Below are positions 15,932 to 24,306 of a DNA stretch of 45,160 nt, piece after piece. The stretch comes from an uncultured Faecalibacterium sp. (GTDB lineage Bacteria > Bacillota > Clostridia > Oscillospirales > Ruminococcaceae). Numbering within the stretch: position 1 is the stretch's first letter; each line of letters starts with the position of its first letter. The translations under genes and the position numbers were made by a program. The notes below the pieces were generated by a model. That model made no database searches. It saw only the letters and a program-made list of their open reading frames with translations, and was not told the DNA's origin. Location of the stretch: the NCBI GenBank assembly GCA_934561555.1, contig CAKTGQ010000017.1, positions 1 to 45,160 on the forward strand, given 5' to 3'.

Positions 15932-15984
15932 TTGTTTTCACTCCCGTTTTTAATACTTAAATGTTCACCTTGATAAACGCGAAT

Positions 15985-16521
15985 TTACCGAATGACCTTT
16001 TCAAACCGGAATATTCCGTCCGGGAACTTCTCGTCCAGTTCTTCAGAGCACATTTCCGGATCATTCGGATCTTGGTGATATTTATTAAAAAACTCTACAA
16101 TGTGGAAGCCGCAGCGATTGACATAAAAATGAATGTTGCGCTGCTCAAAATACGGAGTAACCGTTTCCCACACCTTCACTTCCGGGTACAGTTTTTCAAC
16201 AGCACACCAAGCAGCATATCCGATACCTTTGCTATGGACAGCCGGAGAAACAAAAAGAAGATCAAGGTCACCTTTTTCGCCGTCAACTTTGATCACTATG
16301 CCGCCGACTTTTTGACCGTCCAGTACGATACGGTAGGCTTCTCCGCCGTCAATGGACTGCTCAATCGTATCCCGTGATATAATCTGTCCATCTTCCTCAA
16401 AATGATTATCTCTAAGGCCAAATTCTTCCAGGGCACCGTAATTGAAGGCTTCCTGATTGTCTAAAACAAATTGCTCTCTATCACTGTGTTCAAGGGGGCG
16501 CAACTGCACAATAGTAGTCAT
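15985..16521 (-). CDS. GNAT-family N-acetyltransferase
   Basis: A 178-residue GNAT protein. It has the N-terminal strand IVQLRPLEHSDREQFV, the central KVGGIVIKVDGEKGDLDLLFVSP strand pair (motif A region) followed by AVHSKGIGYAAWCAVE, the acetyl-CoA loop with a Q/R-x-x-G-x-G variant, and FYVNRCGFHIVEFF near the end (motif B). The acceptor is unknown. ATG preceded by AGGAGTAAAGAC. A monocistronic unit between HD/NUDIX and adenine deaminase. Confidence 0.78.
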   Translation of the reverse strand: MTTIVQLRPLEHSDREQFVLDNQEAFNYGALEEFGLRDNHFEEDGQIISRDTIEQSIDGGEAYRIVLDGQKVGGIVIKVDGEKGDLDLLFVSPAVHSKGIGYAAWCAVEKLYPEVKVWETVTPYFEQRNIHFYVNRCGFHIVEFFNKYHQDPNDPEMCSEELDEKFPDGIFRFEKVIR

Positions 16522-16618
16522 GTCTTTACTCCTAAAAATTCCGATTTATCAAATAAGAATTTCCGTCAATTTTTCTCTTGATGCGGCTCGCTTCTAAGAG
16601 TAGGAACGAACTGTTCTG

Positions 16619-16663
16619 CTGCCGGAGACGGACCATTCAGGTCGATCTCCGGCAGTATTTTTG
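16619..16663. terminator. Hairpin between adenine deaminase and GNAT genes
   Basis: A 10-bp stem CTGCCGGAGA/TCTCCGGCAG with inner GGACC/GGTC pairing. The T-run (TATTTTTG) follows on the plus strand, although the neighbouring genes are both minus strand; only a weak role for ade is expected from that orientation. Confidence 0.45.
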
Positions 16664-16673
16664 TTATCGCCTA

Positions 16674-18413
16674 TTAAAAAACAGCCGGAACGACTTTCTG
16701 CTGCGCTACATCGATGATGCCGTATGTATTCAGTCTGAGTTTTGGAATGACCGGAAGGCTGACGAAGGCGAGGGTCATAAAGATGCCGATGTCTTCCGCC
16801 ACACCGTGTGCCTTGAGGGCATCGTTCAGCGCCTGCATTTTCGCCGCAACGCTCTCTGCGCTTTCGGTGCTCATCAATCCGGCCACCGGAAGCGCAAGTT
16901 CTGCCACGACATGTCCATCTGCCACAAACGCAAGTCCGCCTTTGTTTTTCCGCACGGTGTTTCCGGCCAGCATCATATCGGCATCGTTGTCCCCTGCCAC
17001 AATCAGGTTATGGGAATCATGTGCGATGCTCGATGCAACGGCTCCGCATTTCAGGCTGAAGTTTCCTAAAAAGCCAATGCCCACATGGCCGGAGTGATGA
17101 TGCCGCTCAAAAACGGCTAGTTTTACGATGTTGTGTTCCGGGTCCACACCGGGAGCCTTGCCCGGATGTCGTTGGAACGGGATGATTTTTTCCTCCGTAA
17201 GCAGCTCGCCCCGGTTCAGGTAGATGACACGCTCCTGCTCCCCGCTTTCCCGAAGTTTCAGGTCCTGCAGTGTGATCTCATCCAGATCAAAGGAATCCAT
17301 AACGTGGGAAAAGCGCGCGTGGTCGATGTCAAGCGGTGCAGGTTTCAGCGTTTTTCCGTGTTCGGCCACCAGCGCGCCGTTCTTGTAAACCTGTTCGACC
17401 GTAAAGGATTCCAGATCGGAAACCACGACCAGATCTGCCCGGTACCCCGGTGCTACGGCACCGTGCTGCTTTAATCCAAAATACTGTGCCGGAACCAGCG
17501 TCGCCATTTTGACGGCCACTGCCGGGTCCGCCCCCAACCGGATTGCTTTACGGATGTTGGAATCTATGTGTCCGTTATCCAGCAGGTCACCGGGGTGCCT
17601 ATCATCCGTCACCAACATGCAGCGGCTGCAATAAGGCTCCCGGAACAGCGGCATCAGGGCCTCCATATTTTTGGCAGCCGTTCCTTCCCGGATCATGATA
17701 TATTGTCCGAGCCGGAATTTTTCCATGGCTTCCTCGATGTTGGAGCACTCGTGATCGGACTGAACGCCTGCCGCAATATAAGCATTCAGTTCCTTATCGC
17801 TCAAGAGCGGTGCGTGTCCATCCACGATCTTTCCCGCTTCGGTGCAGTCGCGGATCTTCTGCAGGATCTTCGGGTCACAGCGCACCGTCCCATAGGCATT
17901 CATCAGCTCTGCAAGCCCCAGCACGCGGGGATCGCCGTAGTAAGGCCGGAGCTGTTCTGCGTTCAGCACCGCACCGGACTCATCCAGATCCGTGGCCGGA
18001 ACACAGGAGGGCAGCATGAAATAAACCGAAAGGGTCAGATTTTTTGTCGTTTCCAGCATGAAATCCAAGCCTTCAAGCCCCGCAACGTTTGAGATTTCGT
18101 GCGGGTCTGTGACCACCGCAGTGGTACCGTGGGGCAGCACGGCCTGCTCGAAGGCCGGACCGCAGAGCATGGAGCTTTCGATGTGGATATGCCCATCGAT
18201 CAGGCCCGGGCAGACATATTTGCCGTGCAGATCAACTTCTTTCCGGCCGTGATACGCACCCACGCCCACAATGCAGTTTCCGCTGATGGCAATGTCAGCG
18301 GTGTCGATCTCATCGGTAAACACATTGACGATTCTGGCATTTTTCAAAACCAGATCGGCCAAAGCATCTTCTCTGCCTGCCGAGATCCGGCGTTTCAGCT
18401 CATCGGACTGCAT
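16674..18413 (-). CDS. ade: Adenine deaminase
   Basis: A 579-residue amidohydrolase that deaminates adenine to hypoxanthine in purine salvage. The metal-binding GLIDGHIHIESSM (about residues 72-84), the TTAVVTDPHEISNV segment, VDGHAPLLS, SDHECSN and VTDDRHPGDLL are diagnostic of Ade, as are the C-terminal VGIGFLGNFSLKCGAVASSI and IAHDSHNLIVAG segments. Full length and apparently intact. The ATG follows AGGAGATGTTTCT. It is single-gene; a purine nucleoside phosphorylase at 23317-24141 could feed the same salvage route. Confidence 0.93.
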   Translation of the reverse strand: MQSDELKRRISAGREDALADLVLKNARIVNVFTDEIDTADIAISGNCIVGVGAYHGRKEVDLHGKYVCPGLIDGHIHIESSMLCGPAFEQAVLPHGTTAVVTDPHEISNVAGLEGLDFMLETTKNLTLSVYFMLPSCVPATDLDESGAVLNAEQLRPYYGDPRVLGLAELMNAYGTVRCDPKILQKIRDCTEAGKIVDGHAPLLSDKELNAYIAAGVQSDHECSNIEEAMEKFRLGQYIMIREGTAAKNMEALMPLFREPYCSRCMLVTDDRHPGDLLDNGHIDSNIRKAIRLGADPAVAVKMATLVPAQYFGLKQHGAVAPGYRADLVVVSDLESFTVEQVYKNGALVAEHGKTLKPAPLDIDHARFSHVMDSFDLDEITLQDLKLRESGEQERVIYLNRGELLTEEKIIPFQRHPGKAPGVDPEHNIVKLAVFERHHHSGHVGIGFLGNFSLKCGAVASSIAHDSHNLIVAGDNDADMMLAGNTVRKNKGGLAFVADGHVVAELALPVAGLMSTESAESVAAKMQALNDALKAHGVAEDIGIFMTLAFVSLPVIPKLRLNTYGIIDVAQQKVVPAVF

Positions 18414-18509
18414 AGAAACATCTCCTCTCTCTGAAGTTCGATTTTCTCACCTGTGGATCGGTCCTGCCCTTATTCTACCACGCCTTACCGTCGCAGAAAA
18501 GATGCCGGA

Positions 18510-18553
18510 AAACAAAAATGCCCCCGGAGGGCTTGTTGCGGCTCTCCGGGAGC
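18510..18553 (-). terminator. Rho-independent terminator after hsp20
   Basis: Minus-strand stem GCTCCCGGAG pairing with CTCCGGGGGC (one G-T pair) around a 14-base loop, then ATTTTTGTTTT. Confidence 0.85.
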
Positions 18554-18592
18554 TTGCGTTATGCACCGATATTTTCACACCGATACATAATG

Positions 18593-19063
18593 TTATTCAA
18601 TTTCGATCCGATTGGGATTCGCAGGCAGAGCCTTTTGCTGCTGCGGTGCGGGCAGCGTGATGTGCAGGATGCCATCCTCGAACTTTGCGTGGATGTCTTC
18701 CTTCTTCACGGCGTCACCCACATAGAAACTGCGGGCGCAGGTGCCGGAGAAGGTCTCGCGGCGCAGGTAGCGGCCGTTCTGATCTTTCTCATCGTTCGAG
18801 TGGCTGCGGACAGCCTGAATGGTCAGGTAGCCATCGTTCAGTTCCATCTGAACGTCTTCCTTCTTGCAGCCGGGCAGGTCAACGGCAACATCATAGTTGC
18901 CATCGGCAGTCTGCTTCACATCGGTCTTCATCATGTTTGCACCGCGCTTGCCGAAGGTCTCACGCTCTTCACGGTTCATCGCACGCTCCAGCGCACCATC
19001 GTTCCAGAACGGATCAAAGAAATCATCGAACAGGTTTTCATGGAAAATAGTCGGCATAAACAT
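18593..19063 (-). CDS. hsp20: Small heat shock protein, Hsp20/alpha-crystallin family
   Basis: A 156-residue ATP-independent chaperone that holds unfolding proteins. The alpha-crystallin domain covers about residues 45-140: YDVAVDLPGCKKEDVQMEL, then YLTIQAV, a RSFYVGDAV strand and the closing KFEDGILHITLPAP with the G-x-L hallmark. The N-terminus FHENLFDDFFDPFW is the usual hydrophobic oligomerisation arm. It starts at ATG 19063 after GGAGG. Expression should be heat-controlled by HrcA through the CIRCE element overlapping its promoter, and possibly by the folded leader. Confidence 0.92.
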   Translation of the reverse strand: MFMPTIFHENLFDDFFDPFWNDGALERAMNREERETFGKRGANMMKTDVKQTADGNYDVAVDLPGCKKEDVQMELNDGYLTIQAVRSHSNDEKDQNGRYLRRETFSGTCARSFYVGDAVKKEDIHAKFEDGILHITLPAPQQQKALPANPNRIEIE

Positions 19064-19270
19064 AAATCATTCCTCCAATCCCGGCGTTCGGGTCGGGGCA
19101 AAAACATTTTCGCTTGTCGGGGCAAAGCCCCTCCATCTTGCTGACGCAAGACCGCTCGGTCGCTTAAACGCCCCACCGGGGCGTTTATTGCTTCGCAAAC
19201 GCGAAAGCGTCATTCAAAAGGGCTTTCCGGGGAGCCTTGCGGCTCTCCTTTTGCCCTTCCTCCTGAGCAC
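19064..19270 (-). promoter_or_regulatory. About 200-base structured leader of hsp20
   Basis: Between the promoter and the hsp20 start the RNA can form a series of hairpins: AAGGGC...GCCCTT enclosing GGAG-GCC GCAA GGC-TCC, a GC-rich AAACGCCCC/GGGGCGTTT stem at about 19167-19187, a CTTGC/GCAAG pair and a duplicated TGCCCCGAC near 19090-19117. A CCCG/CGGG pair lies just before the ribosome site. An RNA-thermometer role is possible for an sHsp gene but is not proven by what I can see. Confidence 0.4.
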
Positions 19271-19276
19271 GCCACT

Positions 19277-19305
19277 GTTATAGCGCCGTTTATTAGCAGT
19301 GTCAA
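19277..19305 (-). promoter_or_regulatory. Sigma-A promoter of hsp20
   Basis: On the minus strand TTGACA (19300-19305), 17 bases, TATAAC (19277-19282). Confidence 0.85.
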
Positions 19306-19319
19306 GAGTTGAGTGCTAA
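19293..19319 (-). promoter_or_regulatory. CIRCE operator (HrcA site)
   Basis: On the minus strand TTAGCACTC, nine bases, CACTGCTAA. The left arm is perfect and the right arm differs from GAGTGCTAA at two positions. It covers the -35 box, so HrcA binding would block transcription until heat shock. Confidence 0.85.
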
Positions 19320-19427
19320 TTTTTTGTGAAGAATTTGTGAAGCCTTGATTTTACGGGCTTCACAGAGGTTTTTCACTTGCTTTCGCACTCGATTTTCTTG
19401 ATTTGACCACATTTTTACGACAAATAA

Positions 19428-19470
19428 AAAGAAGCGAAAACCTATCAACCATGATGGTCTTCGCTTCTTT
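19428..19470 (-). terminator. Rho-independent terminator after iadA
   Basis: Stem AAAGAAGCGAA/TTCGCTTCTTT with a long partly paired loop, then TTATTTG on the minus strand, 20 bases beyond the iadA stop. Confidence 0.8.
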
Positions 19471-19490
19471 CAATTCATATCATAAAAACA

Positions 19491-20651
19491 TTACTGCTCA
19501 AATCTGCCTTTCATCTTCACTTCCTGCTCCCACACAGCCACCTGGCCACGGGCAAACAGGCTGTTGATGTCGAGATTTTCATCCAGTACCAGAAGATCTG
19601 CGTCTGCGCCCTCTGCTACACAGCCCTTGACTCCTTCCTGACCAAGGAGCACTGCCGGAGTGCTGGTCAGAAGCTGTAAGGCAGCCTCCAGCGGCATACC
19701 CTCTCTTACCAGGATCTGAATGGTGCGGTGCAGATACTTCGGAGATGCGTATGTCAGGCCGATGCACTCGCCCTCCTCGTTGAAGCGTGGCTGGCTTCCG
19801 AATGCGTCACTGGATATGGTGACATGATCCAGTTTCACGCCTTCGCGGTGTAAGAGCTCGTAAAGCTTCATGGCATCAGATTCTACTTCTACATCATCGG
19901 CACCGGCGGTGCAGTCAATGTAACCGCCGCGGCGTACCAGATCCGCACCGGCATCAATCAGGCCCGGATTACGTAAAATATGGGTCGGTAGCAGGTTCTT
20001 GGCCGGAACATCGGAATGATCCAGAACATAGAATACCGGATCCAGTCTTCCCTCTCCGTCACCCATATGCATAGTCACCAGCCCCGGTGTGTTGCTGAGC
20101 AGACCGGCTCTGCGGGCTGCGGTAGCCAGGGCGATCAGCTCTTCCCCGCCCGGATTGGAGCTTCTGTGGTCAGATACAGCTACCTTCACACCGATCATAG
20201 GCGGAACCAGGATGATATCGCGCTCTACGCTTCCGGTCAGGGTGGTCGGCGGGTAACCGTAGGAGCTGGTCAGTGTATACACGGTCATGCCTTCCTCGGT
20301 CAGGGCACGGGCCTTTGCTACCAGATTCTCTACACTGCGGGTTACGCCATCTGTACCCAGAAGGCCAACCACGGTGGTAATACCGTTTTTTAAAAATTCG
20401 CTGAGCTGAGACTCCGGTACACGGGATGCCGGTCCCTGCTCTCCACCGCCTCCGGTGATATGCACATGCATGTCAATGTAAGCCGGAACAACGATTTTTC
20501 CCTCCAGGTCATAAGTCTCCACTCCCGGGAGTCCCTCATAGCCTTCGATAGAATCCTGCATCAGAAGGATTTTCTCTCCCTCAATGAGGATATCTTTTTT
20601 TCCCAATTTCTCTGGTGCGTAAACATTCGCGTTTTTCAGTAACTTGATCAT
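19491..20651 (-). CDS. iadA: Isoaspartyl dipeptidase (beta-aspartyl peptidase)
   Basis: A 386-residue amidohydrolase that cleaves isoaspartyl dipeptides left by damaged proteins. Zinc ligands HVH at residues 62-64 sit in YIDMHVHITGGGGEQGP; the bridging lysine is in IGVKVAVSDHRSS (Lys156), and MHMGDG, LPTHILRNP and ISSDAFGSQP supply the remaining ligands. Length is typical. ATG with AGGAG 10 bases upstream. It follows nhaC, but a terminator lies between them, so read-through or a second promoter is needed. Codon use is richer in GGA and A/T third positions than in the flanking genes, a hint of transfer. Confidence 0.92.
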   Translation of the reverse strand: MIKLLKNANVYAPEKLGKKDILIEGEKILLMQDSIEGYEGLPGVETYDLEGKIVVPAYIDMHVHITGGGGEQGPASRVPESQLSEFLKNGITTVVGLLGTDGVTRSVENLVAKARALTEEGMTVYTLTSSYGYPPTTLTGSVERDIILVPPMIGVKVAVSDHRSSNPGGEELIALATAARRAGLLSNTPGLVTMHMGDGEGRLDPVFYVLDHSDVPAKNLLPTHILRNPGLIDAGADLVRRGGYIDCTAGADDVEVESDAMKLYELLHREGVKLDHVTISSDAFGSQPRFNEEGECIGLTYASPKYLHRTIQILVREGMPLEAALQLLTSTPAVLLGQEGVKGCVAEGADADLLVLDENLDINSLFARGQVAVWEQEVKMKGRFEQ

Positions 20652-20684
20652 AATGTCTATTCTCCTGCCTTTTCTTTATTCTTC

Positions 20685-20716
20685 AAAAATTCCACCGGAA
20701 TCAGGAATCCCGGTGG
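20685..20716 (-). terminator. Terminator between nhaC and iadA
   Basis: Stem CCACCGG/CCGGTGG around 11 bases, then AATTTTTG on the minus strand. It would reduce iadA relative to nhaC. Confidence 0.75.
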
Positions 20717-20732
20717 AACAAGACTTTCGTAT

Positions 20733-22178
20733 TTAGTTCTCCTTTTTCTTCTCATCAGCAAGCTTTGCGATACCGAATCCGGTAAAGCCCCAGATGATTG
20801 CAAAGATCCAGCCAGTGTAGCACAGGATTGCCCACGGAAGGTAATCCAGGGTCTCTACACCAAGGGTAGATGCCATATAGGCACCTGCTGCGGACCACGG
20901 AATCAGCGGCACCACTACAGTACCGGCATCCTCAAGGGTTCTGGACAGGTTCTTTGCCGCAAGTCCGCGCTCTTTATAAGCGTCACGGAACATCTCTCCA
21001 GGAATCAGAATGGAAAGATAAGAGTTACCGGTAGTCAGTGCCATGGTAATGCAGGCTGCCACCGTTGCGGTAATCAGTGCGCCGGTACTCTTTGCCACGC
21101 TTAAAATCTTCTGAAGTACAACATCCAGACAGCCGGCCCGGCTCATGATGCCTGCAAAACAGAATGCACAGAATACCAGAAGTGTGGTACTCATAATGCC
21201 GTTCATACCACCACGGTTTAACAGCTTGGTAACCGCCTCGGAACAAGTCTCGGTGTCGAAGCCTGCGCGATGGATCATAGATACACTAAAGCCGTTTACC
21301 GTTGCCTTTAACACATCACCCATTGCTACATGCTGAATGAAAACACCCTCTATGCCAGCTACAAAGGTGGAAAGAAGCATAACCGGAATGGTTGGCTTCT
21401 GAAACAGGGAACCTCCCAGCACGATTAGCACCGGAATGATGAGCAGTAGGTTCCAGCTGTACATGGAAGAAAGCTGGCTCAATAAGGTAGTAACAGTATC
21501 AGAGGTGATATCTGCACTTACATCTGCGTTCATACCAACAATGGCATATACCACCAGAGAAACGATGGTTGCCGGAACAGTGGTGTAAAACATATGTCCG
21601 ATATGCTCATACAGTGTGCTGCCTGCCGCGATCGGAGCCAGGTTCGTGGTATCAGACAGCGGAGACATCTTATCACCGAAGTAGGAACCTGCGATACATG
21701 CACCTGCGGTAGCCGGAAGAGACACACCCAGAGCACTTGCAATTCCCATCAGGGCAACACCCATGGTTGCGACAGAACCCCAGGAAGTACCGGTAACAAC
21801 CGATACAACAGCCTCGATCAGAAATGCTGTAACCAGCATGAATTTCGGGTTTACAATCTGAACACCATAGTAAATCATCATCGGAATGGTACCAGCTGCC
21901 ATCCAGGTACCAACCATAGCGCCAACGCATACCAGAATCAGAATTGCCGGCATACCTTTTGCAATCTTGGTACAGATCTCATCCATCATCTCATCCCAGG
22001 TAACACCCACACGGAACGCGATAAATGCCGCGATTGCTGCTACCATGATCAGGAGCGGCTCCGTGCTGTAGCCGAACACGCCCTTTCCAATGGTAAGGAT
22101 CAGAAGCATTGCGATGATCGGTGTGATCGATTCCGCAAAGGTGGGCAGACGTTTGGCCCGTTTTTTCTTTTCTTTCAT
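20733..22178 (-). CDS. nhaC: Na+/H+ antiporter, NhaC family
   Basis: A 481-residue membrane transporter with about eleven to twelve hydrophobic segments. The NhaC landmarks are VVTGTSWGSVATMGVALMG, GACIAGSYFGDKMSPLSDTT (about residues 156-175) and TGNSYLSILIPGEM near the C-terminal third. Family members exchange sodium (some malate/lactate) for protons. The N-terminus MKEKKKRAKRLP is positively charged, fitting an inside location. ATG after GGAGGAATTACAA. Promoter about 80 bases upstream. Paired with iadA, it may move the amino acids or ions released from dipeptides; this link is inference. Confidence 0.9.
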   Translation of the reverse strand: MKEKKKRAKRLPTFAESITPIIAMLLILTIGKGVFGYSTEPLLIMVAAIAAFIAFRVGVTWDEMMDEICTKIAKGMPAILILVCVGAMVGTWMAAGTIPMMIYYGVQIVNPKFMLVTAFLIEAVVSVVTGTSWGSVATMGVALMGIASALGVSLPATAGACIAGSYFGDKMSPLSDTTNLAPIAAGSTLYEHIGHMFYTTVPATIVSLVVYAIVGMNADVSADITSDTVTTLLSQLSSMYSWNLLLIIPVLIVLGGSLFQKPTIPVMLLSTFVAGIEGVFIQHVAMGDVLKATVNGFSVSMIHRAGFDTETCSEAVTKLLNRGGMNGIMSTTLLVFCAFCFAGIMSRAGCLDVVLQKILSVAKSTGALITATVAACITMALTTGNSYLSILIPGEMFRDAYKERGLAAKNLSRTLEDAGTVVVPLIPWSAAGAYMASTLGVETLDYLPWAILCYTGWIFAIIWGFTGFGIAKLADEKKKEN

Positions 22179-22252
22179 TTGTAATTCCTCCTTTTAGCCT
22201 CATTCGCGACAGTTTCACATTTTATCACGGCAGAAGCTTAAAATCCGGACTT

Positions 22253-22281
22253 ATTATATCAGAAAAGGAGAAGGACCACAA
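22253..22281 (-). promoter_or_regulatory. Promoter of nhaC
   Basis: A perfect TATAAT at 22253-22258 on the minus strand, with a weaker TTGTGG 17 bases upstream (22276-22281). Confidence 0.6.
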
Positions 22282-22299
22282 CTAAAAGTTTGTACTTTT

Positions 22300-22500
22300 T
22301 TAATTTTCTTTCTCTCGTTCTTCCAGAAGCTGACCGATTTTTGACACAAACAGATCAAACTCCACATCATTCTTACCACTGTTGATGACCACATCTGCCT
22401 TGGAACGGGTCGGTTCTACATTATCAACTGCAAAAGTAATGTCTCGTGAGCTCATTAAGTATCCTCTTATCATTTCTTCACCACAATATGGACATTTCAT
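22300..22500 (-). CDS. Chimeric small ORF: zinc-ribbon start joined to a uridine-kinase-like tail
   Basis: A 66-residue frame. Residues 1-22 (MKCPYCGEEMIRGYLMSSRD) are the start of a zinc-ribbon protein of the PF20097 type, which normally has a second CxxC pair near the C-terminus; that pair is absent here. From about residue 26, NVEPTRSKADVVINSGKND and FDLFVSKIGQLLEE look like the C-terminal end of a uridine kinase, where an EPT..ADVII segment is conserved. The two parts do not belong together in families I know, so this is probably a deletion or insertion scar that stayed in frame. GGAGG precedes the ATG, so it may still be translated. Confidence 0.5.
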   Translation of the reverse strand: MKCPYCGEEMIRGYLMSSRDITFAVDNVEPTRSKADVVINSGKNDVEFDLFVSKIGQLLEEREKEN

Positions 22501-22542
22501 TCTGCTTTACCTCCTATAAATTCCGATCCTCAGACACCGCTC

Positions 22543-23310
22543 TTATTTGTCCCTCTGAATTCCCAGCGCTTCAAAATGGTAGCGCGGCTTTCCCACGCTC
22601 TTTTTGCCGTATTCGATGGCTTCCTTCGGGCAGTAACAGATACACGCCATGCAATGGGTACAGTTTTTGCCCCACGTCGGGTTCCCCTGTTCCAGATGGA
22701 TATTGTTCAGCGGACATTCTCTCACGCACTTTCCGCAGCCGATGCAGGCATCACTTGCCGTAAACGCATCTGCTTTTACAAAGAACCGATAGAAAATCGG
22801 GTTGACCGGGCCGCTCATGAAGCGGTCATAAAGGTTGTTTCGGGGTGCTGAAAACTCCTGCCCGGCTTTGATATGTGTGATTGCGTTCTGAATTTTCGGC
22901 TCTGCCTCTCGCACGATGCTCCGCGCCTGTTCAGCTTGCGGTGCGTTGAACATGGCAATATAGTTTTCCGGCATGACGACCTGCGCAGTCCCCATATAAT
23001 GCAGATGTTTCTGCTCCGCAAGCTGCCGATTGTATTTTGCTGCATTGCCGATCTCGCTGCCGCAGTCCATTACAAACCAGATGCGCTCTGCCCTGGCCAG
23101 CTCGGTCTTGCCCAGCCACTCGGACACCACCCGGGGGATGCGCCATGCGTAGGTCGGCGTTACCAGCACCACATCTCGCCCGGTCTGCACCGGGGCGGTG
23201 TCCCCTGCCTTGATGCAGGCGTTCAGGTCATAACGCGGCATGTTCAGTGCATCCGCAATGCGTCCCGCCAGATAGCGGCTGTTGCCGGTTCCTGTAAAAT
23301 AAAGAACCAT
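22543..23310 (-). CDS. EFR1-family ferredoxin (flavodoxin domain plus two 4Fe-4S clusters)
   Basis: A 255-residue redox protein. The first 150 residues form a flavodoxin-like domain with FTGTGNSRYLA (FMN phosphate loop, residues 5-15) and VTPTYAWRIP. The C-terminal part carries two complete cluster motifs, CIGCGKCVRECP and CTHCMACICYCP. EFR1 proteins are electron carriers typical of gut Clostridia with unknown partners. ATG preceded by GGAGTGAACAAAG, 6 bases after the phosphorylase stop, so both share a transcript. Confidence 0.88.
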   Translation of the reverse strand: MVLYFTGTGNSRYLAGRIADALNMPRYDLNACIKAGDTAPVQTGRDVVLVTPTYAWRIPRVVSEWLGKTELARAERIWFVMDCGSEIGNAAKYNRQLAEQKHLHYMGTAQVVMPENYIAMFNAPQAEQARSIVREAEPKIQNAITHIKAGQEFSAPRNNLYDRFMSGPVNPIFYRFFVKADAFTASDACIGCGKCVRECPLNNIHLEQGNPTWGKNCTHCMACICYCPKEAIEYGKKSVGKPRYHFEALGIQRDK

Positions 23311-23316
23311 CTTTGT

Positions 23317-24141
23317 TCACTCCATTCTCTGAATCACCGCACCCAGCCATCGGCACAGGGTATCGCCTGCCTGATTTGCGATCTCCAGCACGCGGGCGTG
23401 GCTATGCTTGACCGTCTGGATGCCGGTGGCCATGTTGGTGATGCAGCTGACGGCCAGTACCTTCATGCCCATGTAGTTGCAGACCATGGTTTCCGGCACG
23501 GTGCTCATGCCCACGGCGTCAGCACCCATGCCCGCAAAGGCGCGGATCTCAGCTGCGGTTTCATAGCAGGGTCCCATAAAGCCCATGTAGACGCCCTCTT
23601 TGTAGGCAATGCCCAGTTCATCAGCGGTCTGCTTGGCAAGGTTCCGCAGTTCCAGACTGTAAGGTTCGGTCATGTCCGGGAAGCGGGGGCCGAAGCGCTC
23701 GTCGTTGGGGCCAATGAGGGGGTTTGTGCCCATCATGTTGATGAAGTCGGTAATGAGCATCAGGGTGCCCGGTGCGAATTCCCGGTTGATGCCGCCGCAG
23801 GCATTGGTCAGCACCACCTTTTCCACGCCCAGCAGCTTGAACACATAGAACGGGTAGCAGACTTCCTTCATGGAGTAGCCCTCATAGAAATGAAAGCGGC
23901 CTTCCATGGCGTAGACTTCCGTGTCCCCCAGTTTGCCAGCCAACAATGCACCTTTGTGTCCTGCCACCGTGGATACCGGGAAGTTGGGGATATCCTTGTA
24001 GGACAGTTCTTCCGTGTCCGTAAAGTCCGCGGTCAGATTCCCAAGGCCGGAGCCCAGCACCACCGCAATCTTCGGGCGCTTTTGCGTGTGTGCCTTGATA
24101 TATTCTGCACTTTCCAGTGCCTTTTCGTAAAGATGTTCCAT
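23317..24141 (-). CDS. Purine nucleoside phosphorylase
   Basis: A 274-residue enzyme of the PNP/MTAP family (trimeric type), splitting inosine or guanosine with phosphate. Diagnostic segments: VVLGSGLGNL (phosphate loop), FPVSTVAGHKG, GRFHFYEGYSM, LTNACGGIN, GVYMGFMGPCYET and the ADAVGMSTVPE base-binding loop, then a late CITNMATG. I start at ATG 24141 because GGAGA is 8 bases upstream; the frame is open 29 codons further but those codons look non-coding. Co-transcribed with EFR1. Confidence 0.92.
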   Translation of the reverse strand: MEHLYEKALESAEYIKAHTQKRPKIAVVLGSGLGNLTADFTDTEELSYKDIPNFPVSTVAGHKGALLAGKLGDTEVYAMEGRFHFYEGYSMKEVCYPFYVFKLLGVEKVVLTNACGGINREFAPGTLMLITDFINMMGTNPLIGPNDERFGPRFPDMTEPYSLELRNLAKQTADELGIAYKEGVYMGFMGPCYETAAEIRAFAGMGADAVGMSTVPETMVCNYMGMKVLAVSCITNMATGIQTVKHSHARVLEIANQAGDTLCRWLGAVIQRME

Positions 24142-24239
24142 ACCGTTCTCTCCTTTTCCCAAAAAATTCGATATACTCTCTGGGTTCAGTATATCGGATT
24201 TTTCAAGCCGATGCAAGACGCCCTCCATCGAGTCTTATT

Positions 24240-24292
24240 AAAAACCAAGGAGCAGATACTTCACATCACGAGTGTGTTGTATCTGCTCCTTG
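24240..24292 (-). terminator. Terminator after the ADP-ribosylglycohydrolase gene
   Basis: A 14-bp stem CAAGGAGCAGATAC/GTATCTGCTCCTTG, then GTTTTTAATAA on the minus strand. It separates the macro-vWA-ADPRH operon from the phosphorylase unit. Confidence 0.85.
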
Positions 24293-24306
24293 TTTCTCCG
24301 AATGTC

